Positions 58,585 to 64,000 of a stretch of 64,000 nucleotides of DNA are shown here, piece by piece. The position numbers and the translations under genes were made by a program. Under the pieces are notes generated by a model. It worked only from the letters and a program-made list of their open reading frames with translations, did not search any database and was not told the origin of the DNA. Source of the stretch: Amphimedon queenslandica (Eukaryota; Porifera; Demospongiae; Haplosclerida; Niphatidae); NCBI RefSeq assembly GCF_000090795.2, contig NW_003546257.1:87705-151704 (forward strand). The letters run 5' to 3'. Positions within the stretch are counted from its first letter, which is position 1, and each line of letters starts with the position of its first letter.

Positions 58585-60579
58585 TTATGGCATTTTGTCC
58601 CATTTGAAGGTGTCCTGCGCTTTATCGACAATCATTTCAGCAATGGCTAGACTTGAAGTAGCTGCTGGTGATGGAGCGTTCCTCACATGAAGCATGTTGC
58701 TACCAATCTCGCTTGTCCCTTGGTCAAAAATAAAATCCTCGATGAGATTACCGTCTCTGTCCATTGCTTGAGCCCTAACACCAGCTGGGCCTCTAAAATT
58801 AACAACAAAGAATAGCTTTTTTAAATTGCAAAACAATAGTTTTGCTATAAACCTTTGTATGTCCGAGGATTTGATTTCAGGTACATACTTCTGAAGTTCC
58901 TTTACTTGAGCTGTCAATATAGCACCTTTGAAGACTTCCTGAGCGCCATATTTAAAATTCTTAGCTATTAATTTACGTAGTCCCCTAATGATCATAATTA
59001 GACTATTATAGGCATCTATATATAATTTATTTTTGATACCTAAATCTCATAGACTCTTGAAAGTCTTTGAAACTAAAGTCAGTGAATTTATATCCTTCCC
59101 TTGCAAATGCAAGTATGGCGTTAGGTCCCAGCCATATCGTCCCATCCATTCTTGGCGTAAAGTGAACACCGAGGAAGGGAAACTGTGGATCAGGCACCTA
59201 TGTCAAATAAAAAAGAAAATAAAATACTTAATAATACTGGTAATGCATGAATGCAAAGTCAAATACATGATAAGCAAAATGCTACTAAGAGACCAAGAAA
59301 ATGATAGATCAGAGAAAGACTATGCTATACAAAAAACTCTCCCTCTTTCCCTCTCTTTCACTTGTCTCTCGTACAGGATAAATATTCCCGTTGACAAGGT
59401 AGCTTTTGTCAGACTTGAGTACAAGGTATTCTCCTCTAAAAGGGACGATGGCTGGCTCACTGCTACACCCTGACATTCTTGCCATACGATCAGAGAACAA
59501 TCCTGCACACGTGATGACATTGTGAGCTGATAAAGTTGGCTACAAAAAAAAGAGAGAAATAATGCAAGCAGTGGTATTTGTTGCATACTCTTCCATAGCA
59601 TTGAACCCCCACGCTATCTTTACCAGACCCTGTGCAAAAATTAGAATTAATTCAGAACCATTGGGAACTTACCGTCACTGTTTTGCTTTACAAACCCAGT
59701 CACCTTTGAATTAAAAGTTAAGATTAATAATTTCCAAGAAATATTTTACCTCAAATCCGGTATAAATTGTACCTTTTCTTTCTTTAATTTCTTCAGCATA
59801 AGACTCAGTTACTTTAGTATAGTCGACAATACCAGTGTTAGGGGAATGAATAGCCATCACGCCCTTCACAAAATACAACGTAACGTTTTGAGCTTTTTAA
59901 AATCCATCGCTATACCTTACAGTATGGTTCTATCTGTCTCAGTTCCTTTGGGCCGATGAGTTTCAAGTCTCTAACCCCATTTGTTAAACCTCTCTCGTAA
60001 AGGTTCTTAAGTCTGGGTATCTCGTTTTCATTCACAGCCACAATGACCTACAGAGCCAAATAGCCACATACACACACACACACAATCGACCAGTTACAAG
60101 GCATTACTGACCTTCCCTGCTCTCTTGTAGGGTATGTTCCTCTTGTCACAGTACTGGTACATTAGATCAGCTCCTCTTACACACAGCTTAGCTTTCAGTG
60201 TACCAGGAGTATAATATATACCAGTGTGTATAACACCACTATTATGACCGGACTGATGCATTCCTTTAAGGAAACAAATAACTATCAAGTCGAGGGAAAT
60301 TTTCTTCTATTACCAATTTCTCTTTCCTTCTCAAGTACAGCAATCTTCTTCTCTGGATATCTTAATAATATCTCCCTTGCTGTAGCTAGGCCCACAATAC
60401 CTCCACCAATTACCATAATGTCGTAATTAGACTCATAGCTGCTCATTGTACACCTAATAAACAAAATACCCAAAGGATTAGGCATATAAGCACTTAAGAG
60501 TAGCTCACTTGTACAATGGACAATGCTTTAGAGCTTGCTTTGAAGGTGCAAACAACCGGCCCAATCTTAAGGCAGCCAT
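58585..60579 (-). CDS. L2HGDH: L-2-hydroxyglutarate dehydrogenase, mitochondrial
   Basis: Eleven exons on the minus strand: 60579-60509, 60453-60314, 60263-60112, 60047-59916, 59863-59750, 59703-59673, 59629-59589, 59539-59375, 59197-59040, 58984-58853 and 58792-58585, in phase, 447 aa (human 463). The FAD enzyme oxidises L-2-hydroxyglutarate to 2-oxoglutarate, a metabolite-repair step in mitochondria. The first 24 residues ([20 protein letters not shown]) are basic with no acidic residue, as in a mitochondrial presequence. The FAD-binding [10 protein letters not shown] starts at 40. Family blocks follow: [97 protein letters not shown] and [20 protein letters not shown]. Introns are mostly 43-52 bp. 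Confidence 0.97.
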
Positions 60580-60786
60580 TTTAGGCTGATGCAAACAATG
60601 AATCTACTTCTAGAGATTAGTTTGTTTGCAAATTCACAAGTAGCACCCTGGAGCCATATTTACAGGAAGGAGGAGCTTGATTTAGCTTTTAATAATAATT
60701 ATATTATTGATACAATAAAAATTAATGCTGAGATAAAATTTCAAATAGGGCATTAGCAATATTCTATTATATATAAAGTAGCAATG
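60580..60786 (-). promoter_or_regulatory. 207-bp gap upstream of L2HGDH
   Basis: It separates the stop of the secreted-protein gene from the L2HGDH start on the same strand. AT-rich with (AAT)n-like runs. No other feature is seen. Confidence 0.5.
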
Positions 60787-62434
60787 TCAAAGCTTGTATG
60801 CTGTAAGGCCACACTGTGTGCTTACAATAAGCATGTAATCCTCTTCTTTGTTCAATGATGGTAATAATCCGACAGGTGAGCATTCGTCTGGCGTTGAGAT
60901 CTTCCATAGCAATGCTCCAGTTGCTTTTATACCAATCTCAATGCCAGCCAGTCCAGTCTCTTCTGTGCCATTGCTCGTTAAACCAGTAAATCCAAAAACT
61001 ACGTACATAGTTGAAAAAGGTGGACGGTCATCTTGCTTTGAAGCTGGAAGATCCAATTCGAAAGACATTAGATCACTAGTTAACTGGACTCTAGTTAGGG
61101 GGCTGAAAATGCTGTCCAGATTAATCTTTCCAAGTAATGCATTATTAGATGCATTTGTAACATCAATAGTAGTAACTGGTGCAGCAGATTCAGAAGACAC
61201 TGTTGCCATGAGAAAGAAATCTTGAACACTAAAAGGATCACGCTCCTTCTTAAACTGCCTTGTTGTAAGATAGTTAAGACTACTAGTGCTTACTAGTAGG
61301 TTATAAGATGCATCACTATAAAACTTCTCCAGGGATGTCTTCCCTTGATCCAGTATACCCAGGACTAAATATCGATCATATCCTCCAGGTGCATTATTGA
61401 AGTTTAGCCCTAAAACAACTAACGCTTCATCAAGTACAGTGACATGGCCAACTGGTCTTATTCCTAATGCACTGTCAGACCCTTTGATGGATGGTGGGGG
61501 CATTAGAGTGCAGTCTTTATAGTTCCCTTCAAGTGTTGGAAGGTAACCAGTAATTGTTTTTATTGATGTCCATGCCACTCTGATCCTGTCAACTTGAGCA
61601 TCTGTAATGTCTATAGCATAGAGGCGGAGGTAGAACTCTTTATTTGTTGTATCGTTGATATTGTGTGGCCAGAATGCAGTAGGTAAGTACATCCTCTCTC
61701 CTACTATAGCTGGAGTCGCTAGTGGAACGAATGTTCCTTGCATTGAATTGTATGTACCATTGAGCCAGACACTAGCCCATGGTATACCATCTGTCAGAAT
61801 GCAAAAGTAAAAGGAGCAAATTAGTGCAATATTTCAAAACTTACTAGTATCAGTAGCAGCAATGAATCCACACTTGTATATCATAATGAAGAAGCCGTTG
61901 TCTGTAATTACAAAATCAAAAAGCCCTCCTTCCTCGGGGAAGAGGTAAATGGGCCTGCCCAATGGGGCACCATATGAAGAGTATGCCATTAGATAGTGAC
62001 CGTCACTTGCAATCACTTTACCAGACACATCTACCAAAGGGAGTGGAATCCCTGGACTCAGTGAGCTGCAACCCCATTCATATACCCCATCAGCATGCAC
62101 TCCAAGACAGCCCTTGCTGTATTAAAGAGTAAAATAATTAAACTAATGTGCTGACTAAGGTAGCTTACTCATCTGGATTTGTCTTTATGTCGTCCAAAGG
62201 GCAAACAATATTGCCTCCATTAGCAACGCAGCCTTTGGTGGAGAGCTTCTCTGAAGTTTTCCTATGCCAGATCTGTTTTGGTTGCTGTATGAGGCTAAGA
62301 GATTGCTGTGTGCAATAGCAGCGACTTGGAGAGCAGCCAGACAATGGACATTCACCTTCAGATGCATATAGCGAGCTATTGGAGACTGCAAAGACTTGCA
62401 GCAGAAGCAAGAGAAACAAGCAAACTGATGACAT
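60787..62434 (-). CDS. Secreted protein of unknown function, possible beta-propeller
   Basis: Three exons on the minus strand: 62434-62169, 62116-61845 and 61790-60787, in phase, 513 aa. The start is MSSVCLFLLLLLQVFAVSNS, a clear signal peptide; an in-frame ATG at 62467 would add 11 residues and bury it. A Cys-rich segment follows (GECPLSGCSPSRCYC). The rest is a long series of beta-strand-like hydrophobic segments with repeated glycine turns, for example GKVIASDGHYLMAYS, LFDFVITDNGFFIMIYKCGF, GHVTVLDEALVVLGL and DYMLIVSTQCGLTAYKL. This resembles PQQ/quinoprotein-type propellers, but no blade motif is firm. No homologue is recognised. It is head-to-head with a secreted saposin-domain gene across 144 bp. 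Confidence 0.8.
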
Positions 62435-62578
62435 GTTGTTACTTGTTGGACCCCGCCCACGCCCCACAGAACATGTGACAGTTAGTGTGACCTTCTTTTA
62501 CAGGTGCTAGACTAATTCGGCCATTGGCATTGCCTTTTGTCACTTTTGTGTTATCAGCAATCTCCTTTGTCTTTCATT
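62435..62578. promoter_or_regulatory. 144-bp bidirectional promoter region of two secreted-protein genes
   Basis: The start codons of the two divergent genes are 144 bp apart. The region has a GC-richer end (CCCCGCCCACGCCCC, about 62451-62465) next to the minus-strand gene. Joint control is inferred from distance. Confidence 0.6.
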
Positions 62579-63821
62579 ATGAAGGTTAGGGTTGCTACAA
62601 TCTTAGAATTATTGTCTTATTTTCATTCCATTTTTTAGTTTGCCATCGTTTTGACTTTCCTTTTCTTGGGACAGTCATTTGCAGCTGCTCCCACTCACCA
62701 TTTTGCGAACAAGAAACTCCTTCACTTGAGCCACAGCCCGCAGCCCACTGCAGACTATAGATTGTGTGGTGCGTGTATAGAATTTGCTGAGCAATTCATC
62801 AACCAGCTCTTGAATATCATACTAAGTCAGTTTTAAAATCAAGTTGACCTTTCCATTTTATTTTTAATTTACAATTAGATGCTGGTGTTGTTGGAGGTTG
62901 TGCTGAATTATGTGGAATGTTACCAGCTAGCAATACAGAGAAGGAAGTCTGTGCTATACTCTGTGACATTGTTGGCATCAGAGAATTCATTAAGATTATC
63001 GAGGAGTGAGTATAATAAATTGATCAAATTTATTTTCTAATTTAAATTGCTGCTGTCGTTGTTAGAGCTGATCTTGATCCCATTTACTATTGCGAGCTAC
63101 TGACTGTCTGCGAGATCAAAGATGACGGTGATGCTACCATTACTAACTTGACTGTCATCCCAAACAAAGTTGTTAAAGGTATTTGTCTAATTATTATTAT
63201 TATTATTATTAGTTGTTTGGATGCTACAGGTAGTACTTTTGAGATCTCCTTCTCATTCATAACAAAGAATGGAACTGGGACTGGAGAAATGGCTCTTGAA
63301 ATTCGTACTCAAGATGGCATCCCCCTGGGTTAGTGTGAAATAAATGTATTAATTTATTTTTGATATTAGTTGTTAAAAAATTGTAGCTGCCACTTGTTTG
63401 TTTTAATTTGTGATGGTATCCACTTAAACTTTTATAGTTCGGAGAAAATATTTGCTATGGTTGGTCTTTTTTAAATAGGAGAAAATACAATATTGAAGCC
63501 GGTACCAGCTGGTCAAACAGTCAATGGTGGTGGTAAAGTTACAGCTGCTCCTGATCCTAACTGTGATCCAACACAGAACATGTGTGAGATGTGGTTGCCT
63601 GGAAATTACAGTGTTATTCTTGGTGAGAAAAGGCTCATTCCTTGGTTGCATATACATGTATTACTACCTTGGTTGCGTACATATTACCATAACCTCTCAT
63701 TTTCTCCTTTCTCTGTCTTTTCTATACATTAGCCGTTTGCAATGGTGAGTGTGGCAGTAAGCACCCACATAGTCAAGTATATGACGAGAAGACAACTGAC
63801 TTCAATGTTGTTGAGAACTAG
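62579..63821 (+). CDS. Secreted saposin-B-domain protein
   Basis: Seven exons: 62579-62584, 62639-62825, 62879-63005, 63066-63178, 63230-63328, 63479-63622 and 63733-63821, in phase, 254 aa. The first coding exon holds only ATG AAG. Residues 1 to about 18 (MKFAIVLTFLFLGQSFAA) are a signal peptide. About 42-122 is a saposin-B-like domain with eight cysteines (45, 48, 72, 76, 89, 93, 116, 122) and the pattern CGACIEFAEQFI..CAELCGML..VCAILCDIVG..YYCELLTVC. Saposin-type domains bind or perturb lipids. About 128-254 is a second, beta-rich domain (TITNLTVIPNKVVKGSTFEI; GNYSVILAVCNGECG) ending FNVVEN, with four more cysteines. The pairing of a saposin domain with a beta-sandwich occurs in several invertebrate secreted proteins, but I recognise no orthologue. 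Confidence 0.85.
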
Positions 63822-64000
63822 ATGTGCTACAATGGTAGCACTACCTTACTTAAGCTGAAGACAATTTGTTTACCCACTTTTGTTGAACGTTGTTGCTTTT
63901 GTTGATCCCTTTTGTCTTATATTTTAAGTAATTTGAGATGCATATGGTCCATTTATTATGCTAGCATTCTTTCTGCTGTGCAATGTATTTTTGTCATTTA
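63822..64000 (+). other. 3' flank of the saposin-domain gene
   Basis: AT-rich sequence following the TAG stop; presumed 3' UTR and window edge. No other feature is seen. Confidence 0.5.

Overview
The window looks like nuclear DNA of a demosponge, probably close to Amphimedon. This is an inference: the genes are clearly metazoan, AT-rich and closely packed, the smallest introns are 43-52 bp, and the intergenic DNA is full of (CT)n, (GT)n and ACATGT-type repeats. There are no operon-like bacterial features, tRNAs, rRNAs, CRISPR arrays or recognisable retroelements. All exon models below were built by hand from reading frames and splice sites, and every multi-exon model keeps phase from end to end.

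Layout. (1) 429-891 (+): last two exons of a MARCHF6/TEB4-like ER ubiquitin ligase. (2) 1594-6812 (-): SNRNP27, a tri-snRNP splicing protein, seven exons, 144 aa. (3) 7278-8867 (-): a secreted Kazal/thyroglobulin-1/VWC/EF-hand protein related to SMOC and SPARC. (4) 10443-33312 (+): cytoplasmic alanyl-tRNA synthetase, 22 exons, 966 aa, with unusually long repeat-filled introns. (5) 33655-37490 (-): a VRK1-type kinase, 836 aa, whose C-terminal tail has grown to about 465 residues and carries a four-copy tandem repeat. (6) 37491-43640: no gene supported. (7) 43641-44509 (-): a 105-aa RIIa/TEX55-like docking protein, 141 bp head-to-head with (8) 44651-47174 (+): a C1orf198/DUF4706-like protein. 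(9) 47175-51332: no gene supported. (10) 51333-58480 (-): TTC8/BBS8, 530 aa, 14 exons. (11) 58585-60579 (-): L2HGDH, 447 aa, 11 exons. (12) 60787-62434 (-): a secreted protein of unknown function, possibly a beta-propeller, 144 bp head-to-head with (13) 62579-63821 (+): a secreted saposin-domain protein.

The genes do not form one pathway; most are housekeeping or cilium genes. The possible functional links are local: two short divergent promoters (44510-44650 and 62435-62578), and a same-strand series of three genes (12, 11, 10) with gaps of only 207 and 104 bp.

The most unusual signals are: a dispersed repeat family with a 20-bp perfect palindrome at its core (CCCTGTACTATAGTACAGGG), found here only in introns and including a 186-bp tandem array in the synthetase gene; the repeat-expanded acidic/basic tail of the VRK kinase, with about a dozen IIPG-type motifs resembling SUMO-interacting motifs; a GC-AG intron in TTC8; a MITE with near-perfect inverted ends at 1156-1394; and a 28-bp perfect palindrome flanked by an 8-bp direct repeat at 18723-18765.
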